Assembly (NCBI RefSeq): GCF_050908235.1
Contig: NZ_CP194340.1
Length of the DNA stretch: 64,000 bases
DNA from: Pseudoramibacter alactolyticus
GTDB taxonomy: Bacteria; Bacillota; Clostridia; Eubacteriales; Eubacteriaceae
Strand: one strand, 5' to 3'
Shown here: piece by piece, positions 1 through 7,670 of the stretch
Numbering within the stretch: position 1 is the first letter of the stretch
Layout of the letters: the number at the start of each line of letters is the position of its first letter
Program-made: the position numbers and the translations under genes
Notes under the pieces: generated by a model
Database searches by the model: none
Told to the model about the DNA's origin: nothing
Seen by the model: the letters and a program-made list of their open reading frames with translations, nothing else

Positions 1-790
1 GGAGGCGGGCTTCGGTGCGGATCTCGGCGCGGAGAAATTTTTGGATATCAAATGCCGGCTGGCGGATCTGCAGCCGGACGCGGTGATCGTTGTGGCGACG
101 ATCAAAGCGCTGAAGTATAACGGTGGTGCGGACGTCAAAGACATCGCCCAGGAAAATCTGGATGCGCTGGCCAACGGTCTGCCCAATCTTTACAAGCATG
201 TCGAAAATATTACCGACGTTTTTGGTTTGCCGGTGGTGGTGGCCATCAACCGGTTTGTCAGCGACACGGAAGCGGAAATCGAGCTGCTCAAAAAATCCTG
301 TGAAGAACGGGGTATCACGGTGGCCTTAGCCGACGTTTGGGGACAGGGCGGCAAAGGCGGCATCGACGTGGCTCAGGCGGTGATCAAACTTTGCGACGAA
401 AATGCCGGGAAAGAACATTTTACCTATGCCTATGATCTCGATCAGCCGCTGATGGCAAAAATCACGACGCTGGCGCAAAAAATTTATGGTGCCGATAGGG
501 TGGACTTTGCACCGGAAGCGCAAAAGGCGCTGGCGAAGTTTGAAAAATTAGGCTACGGAAATTTGCCCGTGTGTATGGCCAAAACCCAATACTCCCTTTC
601 GGACGACGCGTCAAAGCTTGGCCGGCCGACAGATTTTACCATCACCGTTCGGGACGCGACCATTTCGGCCGGGGCGGGCTTTGTGGTTTGTTTGACCGGC
701 GCCATTATGAAGATGCCGGGACTGCCCCCGCATCCGGCGGCGGAAAAAATTGACGTGGATGAAAACGGCGTGATCAGCGGATTATTTTAA
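1..790 (+). CDS. fhs: Formate--tetrahydrofolate ligase, C-terminal part
   Basis: ATP-dependent ligase that makes 10-formyl-THF from formate, the entry step of the methyl branch of the Wood-Ljungdahl pathway and a general one-carbon source; cytosolic. The frame is open from base 2, so the 5' half lies outside the window. About 262 residues are visible, roughly the C-terminal half of the usual ~557. Visible family traits are the opening segment EAGFGADLGAEKF, a VVVAINRF strand, and the C-terminal GLPPHPAAEKID region. It ends 37 bases before fchA, and fhs-fchA-folD read as one operon, the arrangement seen in acetogens. Identity is firm; only the length is unknown. Confidence 0.97.
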   Translation, partial: EAGFGADLGAEKFLDIKCRLADLQPDAVIVVATIKALKYNGGADVKDIAQENLDALANGLPNLYKHVENITDVFGLPVVVAINRFVSDTEAEIELLKKSCEERGITVALADVWGQGGKGGIDVAQAVIKLCDENAGKEHFTYAYDLDQPLMAKITTLAQKIYGADRVDFAPEAQKALAKFEKLGYGNLPVCMAKTQYSLSDDASKLGRPTDFTITVRDATISAGAGFVVCLTGAIMKMPGLPPHPAAEKIDVDENGVISGLF

Positions 791-827
791 TCCACGGCAC
801 AAACGAATTATTTGGAAGGGCGAGAAA

Positions 828-1487
828 ATGACAAAATGTGAACAAACTTATGATCGGATGCCCTGTGCGGAATTTGTTTCGGCATTGGCTTCCAGTGCAC
901 CGACACCAGGCGGCGGCGGCGCTTCGGCACTGGCCGGTGCCGTTGGGGTGGCCTTGGGGCAGATGGTTGCAGCCCTCACAATCGGCAAAGAAAAATATGC
1001 GGATGCGGAGGATGTGATGATTGCCCTCAATCACAAGGCACAGACTCTGCGGGAAGAGCTGTGCGCGCTGATTGATCGAGATGCGGAGGTCTTCGCGCCA
1101 TTGTCCGATTGTTACCGGATGCCGGCGGCGACGGCCATCGAGCGCCAGGCCAAAGATGAAGCGATCCAGGCTTACCTGGATGCCTGCTGCGAAGTGCCGC
1201 TTCGCATCATGACGCTGTGCTGCGAAGGCATTGCGCTGGCGAAGGAATTTGCCGAGGACGGCTCCCGGCTTGCGGTTTCGGATGCGGGCTGCAGCGCCGC
1301 GATTTTAAACGGTGCGCTGCACGCGGCGGCGCTCAACGTGTTGATCAATACCAAGAGCATGGCCGATACCCGGCGGGCGGCCGCCTATAACGAAGAGGCG
1401 AATCGCATGCTGGCCGGCTATGGTGCACTGGCCGATCGCATTTACAAAGATATCAGCAAAGACCTGCAGCCTGCGGAAGAGGTGTGA
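828..1487 (+). CDS. fchA: Methenyl-THF cyclohydrolase / formiminotetrahydrofolate cyclodeaminase family
   Basis: FchA-type cyclohydrolase interconverting 10-formyl-THF and 5,10-methenyl-THF; cytosolic, 219 residues, near the ~210 usual for the family. The N-terminal PTPGGGGASALAGAVG segment is the family hallmark, followed by a helical FTCD_C domain ending in the VLINTKSM region. The ATG follows the purine-rich GGAAGGGCGAG. It sits between fhs and folD and its stop touches the folD start region, indicating translational coupling. As the neighbouring FolD lacks key cyclohydrolase residues, this protein probably does that step alone (inference). Confidence 0.93.
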   Translation: MTKCEQTYDRMPCAEFVSALASSAPTPGGGGASALAGAVGVALGQMVAALTIGKEKYADAEDVMIALNHKAQTLREELCALIDRDAEVFAPLSDCYRMPAATAIERQAKDEAIQAYLDACCEVPLRIMTLCCEGIALAKEFAEDGSRLAVSDAGCSAAILNGALHAAALNVLINTKSMADTRRAAAYNEEANRMLAGYGALADRIYKDISKDLQPAEEV

Positions 1488-1489
1488 AC

Positions 1490-2359
1490 ATGGGGAAGAC
1501 CACCAGACAATTGCAGGGCCGGCCGGTGGCGGCACGGCTGGACGCCGAAACGCAGAAACAAGTCTCAGAGCTCAAAAGATGTGGCATCACACCGACGCTG
1601 GCTCTGATTCGTGTGGGTGAGCGGCCGGACGATTTGGCCTATGAGCGCAGCATTCTCAGGCACGTTGAAAAAGTCGGCTTGCAGGTAAAGGCGATTACGC
1701 TGCCAACCAAGGCAGATACTCAGAGCGTGATCGATGTGATTGGCTCAGTCAATCGAAATGCGGTTATCCATGGCTGTTTAATTTTCAGACCGATGGGCAC
1801 GCAGATTGACGATGCGGCGGTCTGCGGCGCGTTGGAACCCGCCAAGGATGTGGACGGCATCACGCTGGGGTCTCTTGCAGGGGTTTTCACCGGGAAGGCG
1901 GTTGGTTATCCGCCCTGCACAGCGGAAGCCTGTCTTAGAATGCTCGATGCCTACGACATTGATCCCGCGGGGAAAAAAGTTTGCGTTGTAGGGCGAAGCC
2001 TCGTCATCGGGCGGCCGGTGGCCATGATGCTCTTGGCGCGCAACGCGACGGTGATGATTTGTCACACGCGCACAATGGATGCGCCGGCGATCATGCGCGA
2101 GGCCGAGATTATTGTTGCAGCGGCGGGACAGATTGGCAGTGTGACAGCTGACGGGGTGGCGGCAAATGGCCAGACGGTGATTGTCGATGTGGGCATTAAT
2201 TTTGATGCTGCCGGCCAAATGGTCGGCGACGTAACCTCGGATGCCGCGGCGAAAGCCGGCGCTGTGACGCCGGTCCCCGGCGGGGTAGGAACGGTCACGG
2301 CGGCAGTGCTTTGCCAGCATGTGGTGCAGGCGGCGCAGAAACGGCAGGCAATAGATTAG
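1490..2359 (+). CDS. folD: Methylene-THF dehydrogenase (FolD family, cyclohydrolase residues missing)
   Basis: NAD(P)-dependent oxidation/reduction between methylene-THF and methenyl-THF, one step of the C1 methyl branch. 289 residues from ATG 1490, which has GAAGAGG about 7 bases upstream; an in-frame GTG at 1484 overlaps the fchA stop. The catalytic domain keeps Tyr51, but where E. coli FolD has Lys56 it has Ile55, and where it has Gln98 it has Phe99. The DVDG motif (120-123) is kept. The Rossmann part has VVGRSLVIGRPVA and the C-terminal TPVPGGVGTVT signature. The loss of Lys and Gln suggests a dehydrogenase-only enzyme working with FchA. Confidence 0.92.
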   Translation: MGKTTRQLQGRPVAARLDAETQKQVSELKRCGITPTLALIRVGERPDDLAYERSILRHVEKVGLQVKAITLPTKADTQSVIDVIGSVNRNAVIHGCLIFRPMGTQIDDAAVCGALEPAKDVDGITLGSLAGVFTGKAVGYPPCTAEACLRMLDAYDIDPAGKKVCVVGRSLVIGRPVAMMLLARNATVMICHTRTMDAPAIMREAEIIVAAAGQIGSVTADGVAANGQTVIVDVGINFDAAGQMVGDVTSDAAAKAGAVTPVPGGVGTVTAAVLCQHVVQAAQKRQAID

Positions 2360-2371
2360 ATTCAATCATTT

Positions 2372-2411
2372 AAAAAGCAGTGGAGCTCCATGCGGGCTTC
2401 ACTGCTTTTTT
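2372..2411 (+). terminator. Rho-independent terminator after folD
   Basis: Stem AAAAAGCAGTG paired with CACTGCTTTTTT across a ~17-base loop, ending in a T run. It closes the fhs-fchA-folD operon 12 bases after the folD stop. Confidence 0.9.
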
Positions 2412-2578
2412 AGAGCCTGAATTTTAGTGATCAAAGCGCTGATTGCGTGCCGACAGACCGACGGCGATCAAAATGTACGATTGAAGGAATCTCCTTTCCA
2501 ATCGAGTCGTGCGGTAACAGAATCAAAAATATAAACGCGATAAAAATAATAATATAAATATAAAAAAAGCAAATATAA

Positions 2579-2606
2579 TTGACTTTTTGACGTTTATAAG
2601 TATAAT
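2579..2606 (+). promoter_or_regulatory. Sigma-A promoter for the membrane protein/XRE pair
   Basis: TTGACT at 2579-2584, a 16-base spacer and TATAAT at 2601-2606, 43 bases before the first start codon. The stretch from the folD terminator (2412) to here is AT-rich with no open frame; no THF riboswitch fold is recognisable. Confidence 0.75.
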
Positions 2607-2648
2607 GAAGAAGCAGTTTATCAATTTTGGAAGAGAAGGGAGTACGAA

Positions 2649-3152
2649 ATGATTTTTGTGATTTTATGGGTATGCGTTTTGGCCTTTGGCATCATGGTAA
2701 AAGAAAAAAGGAGCCGGCGTTCGGCAGATTACGACGAAAGACAGATGGCCTTTCAGGATCGAGCCTATCGCCATGCCTTTTTCGCCGTGATGATTTTTTG
2801 TGCATGTCATTTTTTGCTGGTGTCGGCGGCGGGCCCCTATCTGTCTGACGGCAGCAGCTCGTTGATCGGCATCTTTCTCGGTGTTTTGGTTTATGGGGGA
2901 GAGTGCATCTGGAACAATGCCTACTTTCCCTTTCGTCAAAAAGGGCGGCGCATTATTTGGCTGTGGGGGATGTTGACAGCGGTGAATTTGGCGGTGCTCA
3001 TCGTTCGGGGAATCCATCGGGCCGATTGGATTCGTGACGGGGTGCTCACGCTGGATCAAATGACGCCGCTTGTAATGGTGATTGTTTTCGGGGGATTCCT
3101 GGCGGTGTCGTTAGCCAAGTGGTTTGTCTCTCGGAAGGAGAATGCCGATTGA
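2649..3152 (+). CDS. Four-helix membrane protein, unknown
   Basis: 167-residue integral membrane protein with about four hydrophobic segments (near residues 1-15, 44-64, 68-88 and 103-118), plus a fifth near 139-157. The first cytosolic loop is very basic (VKEKRSRRSADYDERQ). GGGAGTACGAA upstream supports ATG 2649. Its stop overlaps the start of a small XRE regulator. Membrane protein plus XRE regulator pairs of this kind are common in Firmicutes, often with the regulator acting on the pair. The family name is not certain and no transport or enzymatic motif is visible. Confidence 0.8.
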   Translation: MIFVILWVCVLAFGIMVKEKRSRRSADYDERQMAFQDRAYRHAFFAVMIFCACHFLLVSAAGPYLSDGSSSLIGIFLGVLVYGGECIWNNAYFPFRQKGRRIIWLWGMLTAVNLAVLIVRGIHRADWIRDGVLTLDQMTPLVMVIVFGGFLAVSLAKWFVSRKENAD

Positions 3153-3352
3153 AAAATTTACGCATGAAGGCCGCACGGGCTGCGCGCGATTTGTCTCAGC
3201 AGCAATTGGCGGACCTGGTGGGCGTCTCCAGGCAGACTATCAGCGCGGTGGAAAAGGGCAATTACAACCCGACGATCAAACTTTGTGTGGCCATTTGCCG
3301 CGCGCTGGGCAAAACTCTTGACGAATTGTTTTGGGAATCAGCGGAAGACTGA
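3149..3352 (+). CDS. Small XRE-family (Cro/CI) helix-turn-helix regulator
   Basis: 67-residue DNA-binding protein consisting of a single HTH_3 domain: LSQQQLADLVGVSRQTISAVE spans the two recognition helices, followed by NYNPTIKLCVAICRALGKTLDELF. The start is TTG 3149, chosen because GGAAGGAG ends 8 bases upstream and because it overlaps the stop of the membrane protein (ATTGA). Longer in-frame starts lie inside the membrane-protein gene. With no sensing domain, it probably acts as a simple dimeric repressor or activator, likely of its own operon (inference). Confidence 0.88.
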   Translation: MKNLRMKAARAARDLSQQQLADLVGVSRQTISAVEKGNYNPTIKLCVAICRALGKTLDELFWESAED

Positions 3353-3390
3353 AGAAAATTGGGGAACAAAAGTAAATTTGTTTGGATGGA

Positions 3391-3418
3391 TAGCACATAA
3401 AAGTGCTATAATAATTTT
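3391..3418 (+). promoter_or_regulatory. Inverted repeat overlapping a -10 box
   Basis: TAGCAC-N6-GTGCTA at 3391-3408 overlaps TATAAT at 3407-3412 and is followed by a short T run. It may be an operator on the promoter of the hydrolase-like gene, a weak terminator for the XRE gene, or both. No good -35 box is visible. Confidence 0.45.
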
Positions 3419-3429
3419 TTAAGACAATA

Positions 3430-4716
3430 ATGTACAGCGATGGTAAAGAAATGGTAAAGAAAAAGCGTGATGGCTCCGCGACGAAGGCCTTCGAGGACAA
3501 AAAAATAAAAAAAGAGCAGAAGCGTCAAGGGCATTTGTTAAAAAAAAGTCTGCGTGCAAAGACGCAGACAAAAAGGCAGTCACCGGTTCAACGCAATTTT
3601 GATTTAAAAAGCTGGTGGCGCATTGAACCGCTGGCCCATAAATGGATCTTGGCTTCGCCGGCCAGTTTCAGCGTGGAGCGCCAGGACCGGCTTTTGGATC
3701 GTTTTGTCCGGGGGAAATGGCGCGGCCGCAAAACTCAGATGGAAGAACGTGTGATCTATCGTCGGGATGGCAGTACCCTGCGGGTTTTGGTCGTTTGGTC
3801 CAACAAAGGGACAGACGCAAAAGCGACTGGTCTGCTGTGGCTGCACGGCGGGGCCTATATGGCCGGCATTCCGGAACAGGCCCATGTTTATGCGGATCTT
3901 TTTTGCGGCGATGGCAATTGCGTGATGGTTATTCCGGACTATCGCAAGGCCGGCGAAAAACCATATCCTGCGGCGCTGTGGGATGCCTATGATGCACTGG
4001 TTTGGATGCAGGAAAACGCGAATAACCTGCACATCAATGCCAATCAGCTCTTTGTCGGCGGCGAATGCGCCGGCGGCGGTCTGGCTGTGGCGCTGGCACT
4101 TTACGCAAGAGATCAGCGGGAAGTGGCCATCGCATATTTGATGCCGCTTTTCCCGATGATGGACGATCAAACTTTCCGCCGAAAGGCAAAAATTCAAAAA
4201 CTGACCGAACCGGATCTGAATCGTGCTCGGGGCTGGGAAATGTATCTGAGCGTGTATGAAACCCGCGGGCAGGTGCCCATATATGCGGCGGCGGCCCGCG
4301 TCGACGAATTGACCGGTCTGCCGCCGGTTTGTACCTATGTCGGCCGGGACGATCCGTTTTATGAAGAAACCATCGCGTTTGTTAAAAAGCTGAAAGAAGC
4401 CAACATCGATGTTGCGTTTCGCATTTTCCCAGGGCGTTTTCGGGTATTCGACTGGCTGGCGCCGGCCAGCCATGCTCTTAAACAGGCGCGGGTATTTTTA
4501 AAAGGTCAATTTGAAAATGCCCGGGAAAACTGTTATCAGCCGCAGTTTAAAGGCCGCAGCCGAAAAGCCAAGGCCATGATGCGGCGACGGGCCATGGCGA
4601 AACGCCGCCGGAATCTGCATCATGGGATGTCGGCGGGGCAGGCGAAAACCGAAACAATATCTGATCAGCAGCACCAAACGATGGCGGCAAAGGATATAAA
4701 TCATGCTAAAATGTGA
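3430..4716 (+). CDS. Alpha/beta-hydrolase fold protein (HSL-like), catalytic residues altered, basic tails
   Basis: 428 residues (or 421 if ATG 3451 is used; neither start has a strong ribosome site). The core at about 105-370 is clearly of the hormone-sensitive-lipase/acetyl-esterase type: oxyanion motif HGGAY at 139-143, and a nucleophile elbow reading GGECAGGG, where Cys213 (codon TGC at 4066) sits in place of Ser. Asp308 lies in DDPFY. The usual catalytic His of the PG.FH.FD motif is Arg338 (PGRFRVFD). The first ~65 and last ~60 residues are extremely Lys/Arg-rich and probably disordered, resembling nucleic-acid or polyanion binding tails. It may be a non-hydrolytic binding protein. True function unknown. 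Confidence 0.75.
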   Translation: MYSDGKEMVKKKRDGSATKAFEDKKIKKEQKRQGHLLKKSLRAKTQTKRQSPVQRNFDLKSWWRIEPLAHKWILASPASFSVERQDRLLDRFVRGKWRGRKTQMEERVIYRRDGSTLRVLVVWSNKGTDAKATGLLWLHGGAYMAGIPEQAHVYADLFCGDGNCVMVIPDYRKAGEKPYPAALWDAYDALVWMQENANNLHINANQLFVGGECAGGGLAVALALYARDQREVAIAYLMPLFPMMDDQTFRRKAKIQKLTEPDLNRARGWEMYLSVYETRGQVPIYAAAARVDELTGLPPVCTYVGRDDPFYEETIAFVKKLKEANIDVAFRIFPGRFRVFDWLAPASHALKQARVFLKGQFENARENCYQPQFKGRSRKAKAMMRRRAMAKRRRNLHHGMSAGQAKTETISDQQHQTMAAKDINHAKM

Positions 4717-4734
4717 ATTTGGATCAAAGGTGGT

Positions 4735-4893
4735 TTGAGTCGGTTGGGGATAAAATATAATATTCAGTTTAAGGGCGCTCGAGAGGGCAATTTAAAAGTC
4801 GTCGGCTGTGTCAAACCGGTAGCAGCTATTTTGCGGGGAACGATTGTCGGGGTCGAGGGCTCTCCTGCGCTGATCAACTGGCAGGAGTCTTAG
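4735..4893 (+). CDS. Small unknown protein (52 aa)
   Basis: Short frame from TTG 4735, preceded by AAAGGTGG, to TAG 4891. It is basic at the N-terminus, then has a smooth alternation of hydrophobic and small residues (LKVVGCVKPVAAIL, TIVGVEGSPALINW). Codon usage resembles neighbouring genes. It lies 18 bases after the hydrolase-like gene and just before a terminator, so it is probably the last gene of that transcript. No known family is recognised. The start is uncertain (TTG 4744 is also in frame). Confidence 0.5.
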   Translation: MSRLGIKYNIQFKGAREGNLKVVGCVKPVAAILRGTIVGVEGSPALINWQES

Positions 4894-4901
4894 AGATGAT
4901 A

Positions 4902-4942
4902 AAAGCGAAAAGCTCAAGGAAAGCGGCTTTTCGCTTTATTTT
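4902..4942 (+). terminator. Rho-independent terminator
   Basis: A 12-base stem AAAGCGAAAAGC / GCTTTTCGCTTT at 4902-4913 and 4926-4937, followed by ATTTTG. It ends the transcript of the hydrolase-like gene and the 52-aa protein. Confidence 0.88.
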
Positions 4943-4943
4943 G

Positions 4944-4970
4944 TTGACAGACAGCGAATTAAACTATAAG
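4944..4970 (+). promoter_or_regulatory. Promoter for two small unknown genes
   Basis: TTGACA at 4944-4949 and TATAAG at 4965-4970 with a 15-base spacer (short, but both hexamers are good). It starts directly after the preceding terminator. Confidence 0.6.
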
Positions 4971-5023
4971 ATTAAGTGCGAAAAACCAAAACAGTGGTTT
5001 TAGCACGATACAAGGAGATAAAC

Positions 5024-5218
5024 TTGGCACGATTTTATAAAACTATTCGGCTGACAAAAGCAGAAATGCTGGGCATGACGAATCGTCACACCTATCGGCT
5101 GATTCCTTTTGATCCGCTGATTCCGGCAGAACGTGCTTTACCGAAAGAACCGGGCTTTAGTGATGAAGCGATTCGGGGCGCACTGCGACAATTTGTCGGA
5201 CATGCCGATTTTTTCTAA
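5024..5218 (+). CDS. Small unknown protein (64 aa)
   Basis: 64 residues from TTG 5024. AAGGAG at 5012-5017 fixes this start; an in-frame ATG at 4976 falls on the predicted transcription start and has no ribosome site. Soluble, slightly basic at the N-terminus, with a Pro-rich centre (PFDPLIPAERALPKEPG) and a helical C-terminus. No family recognised. It shares a promoter with the 86-aa gene 51 bases downstream. Confidence 0.6.
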   Translation: MARFYKTIRLTKAEMLGMTNRHTYRLIPFDPLIPAERALPKEPGFSDEAIRGALRQFVGHADFF

Positions 5219-5269
5219 AGATAAGCGGAAGCGGCGTTTGAAAACAAGATTAAAATCAGGAGAGAAATA

Positions 5270-5530
5270 ATGGCAGATCAACAAAATGCAACAGCATTGC
5301 AAGAACAGGCCGTGAAGGAATTAGCAGCCCTTGGCCTTGAGCGGCTCGGCTATGCCAAAGATCGCAGAGCAGCGGCGAATATTTTATTTCAGAAGCTGCA
5401 AAGTGAAGACGGTGGCCAGCCGGAGCTGCCGACAATGAATATGCTGGTGCAGCAGAATTGGATTATGATTCGGCAATTGGATCGCATTGAACAGATGCTC
5501 TATCAATTAGCCGGTTTAAAAGAAAATTGA
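5270..5530 (+). CDS. Small unknown helical protein (86 aa)
   Basis: 86 residues starting at ATG 5270 behind AGGAGAG. Soluble and mostly helical: residues ~8-40 and ~55-83 read as amphipathic helices separated by a short acidic, Pro-containing linker (SEDGGQPELP). The C-terminal helix (IMIRQLDRIEQMLYQLAGL) could be a short coiled coil. Last gene before a strong terminator. No family recognised. Confidence 0.65.
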   Translation: MADQQNATALQEQAVKELAALGLERLGYAKDRRAAANILFQKLQSEDGGQPELPTMNMLVQQNWIMIRQLDRIEQMLYQLAGLKEN

Positions 5531-5547
5531 AAATAAAAAGAGCTATT

Positions 5548-5590
5548 AAATCATTACCATCGGCTAAGCCGATGGTAATGATTTTTGTTT
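5548..5590 (+). terminator. Strong terminator with an 18-bp stem
   Basis: AAATCATTACCATCGGCT and its complement run to 5583 with almost no loop and are followed by TTTTTGTTTTG. The near-perfect symmetry makes it likely to act in both directions. It marks the left edge of the AT-richer stretch. Confidence 0.92.
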
Positions 5591-6079
5591 TGTTTATTTT
5601 TTCTCATACGGACATTTAGACATTTATGCATGAATGGCATACATATTCTATTACTTATATCAATAACGATTAAATTCAAAACCAAATATTATGTGTTTTT
5701 AGTTCCTTAATTATAGGGGAGTTTATAAATAACATACAGGCAATTCAAGTTGCGTTGCGAAGACAGTTGAAATGGATTTAATCCCGGTGATAGCAGGGAT
5801 ACACCTACAAGTCAGTTTTACGATATGAAAAGGGTTGGGGAGATTTTTGAAGGAAAGATCCGGATATCCCGGGATAAGACATCTGAAGCATCTTGGGATG
5901 CGGAAAGAAAATGCAATAATTGACATTAGAAAAGAGATATAAGTAGTGAGATCCGCTATTAAAATAATTTGCCATAGTTATGGAATATTTAAAGTGATAT
6001 AATTAGGCATAAAAAGAAGACGAAAGTCGTCTGTTTTTCAACAAAGCAGTACCGTCAAGTATGAAAAGGAGGTAACGTT
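5591..6079. other. Non-coding, AT-rich leader region
   Basis: About 490 bases with no supportable gene. Short open stretches around 5720-5930 are interrupted by stops and resemble no family I know; they may be gene debris. The right end holds a TATAAT box (5998-6003), a short hairpin with T run (6018-6038) and the ribosome site AAAGGAGG before the kinase gene. Confidence 0.6.
5998..6038 (+). promoter_or_regulatory. -10 box followed by attenuator-like hairpin
   Basis: TATAAT at 5998-6003 predicts a transcript starting near 6010. Its first structure would be AGACGA-AAG-TCGTCT (6018-6032) followed by GTTTTTC, a small terminator-like hairpin 45 bases ahead of the kinase start. The -35 is poor. 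Confidence 0.4.
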
Positions 6080-7642
6080 ATGGCAAAATTTATCGTAGGT
6101 ATTGATGCAGGCACCACCGGTCTGAAAACGATGATTTTTGAACTGAATGGGAACCCACTTGCCAGTGCTTACAGGAGTTACCCCTGTAAATTTCCTCATG
6201 CAGGCTGGGTAGAACAGGATCCATGGGATTTATGGAATGCTTTATGTGAGACCTCAAAAGAGACAATTGCAAAAGCAGACATTGATCCGAAGGAAATCGC
6301 TTCTATTGCTATTTCAAGTCAGCGGGGCACATTCTTTGCTGTTGATAAAGATTGGAATCCTATAGAAGATGCTATTGTATGGAGTGATGTAAGAGCTACA
6401 AAAGAGGCACAGTGGATTGGCAGTCATTTTGGGATTGATAAATATTATGGAATCGCAGCTTCCGCAATGACGCCGAGCTTCTCATATTCCAAATTTAAAT
6501 GGGTCAGGGACAACCGTCCCGACCTCTATGAGGAAGCTTACCTTTTTGTAAACGGCCAGGAATGGCTCCTCCATCAGTTGGGATCAGAAGAGGTGTTTAC
6601 AGACCCTTCGTCTCTGGCGATGAATGGGATGATGGATGTTGCAAAGTTAGATTGGTCTGATGAACTTTTGGATGCAATAAATGTATCACGCAGTAAATTG
6701 CCGCCAGTAAAGCATCCGGCCAGGCAGGTGGGCTGTATTTCACCAAAGGCTGCAGAACTCACAGGTTTTCATGCGGGAACATCGATCTGCGTCGGTGGGG
6801 GTGATCAGCAGTGTGCTGCCGTCGGCTCAGGCATTATTAAAGAAGGCATGGCTGAAATTACGGTAGGGACGGCAGGTGTCATCGTAGCTGCAGTGGATAA
6901 AGTTTATGAGGAATCGCACCATGAGATCTATTTTTCCGGCCATGCCAATCCCGGCAAGTGGGATATGGAAGGGCAGGTAACGATGGCCGCTTCCAACTTA
7001 AAATGGTTCAGAGATACATTTTGTGATGCAGAAACTGCGGTCAGCAAGGTATCCGGTAAAGATGTCTATGATATTATCTGTGAAGAAGCAGCTAATGCCT
7101 ATGTGGGAAGTCGCGGTTTGCTCTACTTCCCTTTCCTTCAGGGTCAGCTGACGCCTTACTATTGTGATGCTGCCCGGGCCGGATATGTTGGAATGACACC
7201 GGCTCACGGAAAAGCGGAAATGGCCAGAGCCGTCCTGGAGGGAGTGGCTTATGAATTAAACATGAGCATCAATGCCATGCAGAGAGTACTTGGACGTCCG
7301 TTTGATGTTATCAGGCTTTCCGGCGGTGGCGCAAAATCTCCATTATGGCGTCAGATTCAGGCTGATGTCTATGGTGTTCCTGTAGAAAAACTGAAAATCT
7401 TTGATTGCGGTCTTGTCGGATCAGCAGCACTTGGTGCAACGGCGGTCGGGATCTTCGACAACATAGAAGAAGCTGTTGGAAACCTCGTCCATACGGATGG
7501 TTTTGTTGAACCTGATATGCATCACCATGAGATTTACAAAGAATACTTTGGCATTTTCCGTGATGCATTCCTTGCATGGCGTGATCGCGGCATTTACGAT
7601 CGACTGGCGGCTGCCACTGACAAATACTGGGACGCAAAATAA
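6080..7642 (+). CDS. FGGY-family carbohydrate kinase
   Basis: 520-residue cytosolic sugar kinase that phosphorylates a pentose, polyol or related sugar with ATP; xylulokinase-like in length and layout. The FGGY_N domain starts GIDAGTTGLKTMIFE (phosphate loop 1) and the substrate loop includes SSQRGTFFAVD and WSDVRA. The FGGY_C domain has GGGDQQCAAVGSG and the ATP-site RLSGGGAKSPLWRQIQAD. AAAGGAGGTAACGTT gives a clear start. The gene is visibly AT-richer than neighbours outside 5.6-9.1 kb. It is followed 28 bases later by a serine hydrolase, probably in the same transcript. The exact substrate cannot be read from sequence, and no transporter or isomerase lies nearby. Confidence 0.9.
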   Translation: MAKFIVGIDAGTTGLKTMIFELNGNPLASAYRSYPCKFPHAGWVEQDPWDLWNALCETSKETIAKADIDPKEIASIAISSQRGTFFAVDKDWNPIEDAIVWSDVRATKEAQWIGSHFGIDKYYGIAASAMTPSFSYSKFKWVRDNRPDLYEEAYLFVNGQEWLLHQLGSEEVFTDPSSLAMNGMMDVAKLDWSDELLDAINVSRSKLPPVKHPARQVGCISPKAAELTGFHAGTSICVGGGDQQCAAVGSGIIKEGMAEITVGTAGVIVAAVDKVYEESHHEIYFSGHANPGKWDMEGQVTMAASNLKWFRDTFCDAETAVSKVSGKDVYDIICEEAANAYVGSRGLLYFPFLQGQLTPYYCDAARAGYVGMTPAHGKAEMARAVLEGVAYELNMSINAMQRVLGRPFDVIRLSGGGAKSPLWRQIQADVYGVPVEKLKIFDCGLVGSAALGATAVGIFDNIEEAVGNLVHTDGFVEPDMHHHEIYKEYFGIFRDAFLAWRDRGIYDRLAAATDKYWDAK

Positions 7643-7670
7643 TACGAAAAAGTAAACAGGAGACTTGTTT

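Noticed and set aside
2412..2578. THF riboswitch in this AT-rich gap
   Set aside because: No pairing pattern or conserved bases of that class; the folate genes lie upstream, not downstream.
5720..5935. Transposase or integrase remnant before the sugar kinase
   Set aside because: Short open pieces exist, but none shows a DDE, HTH or recombinase signature.
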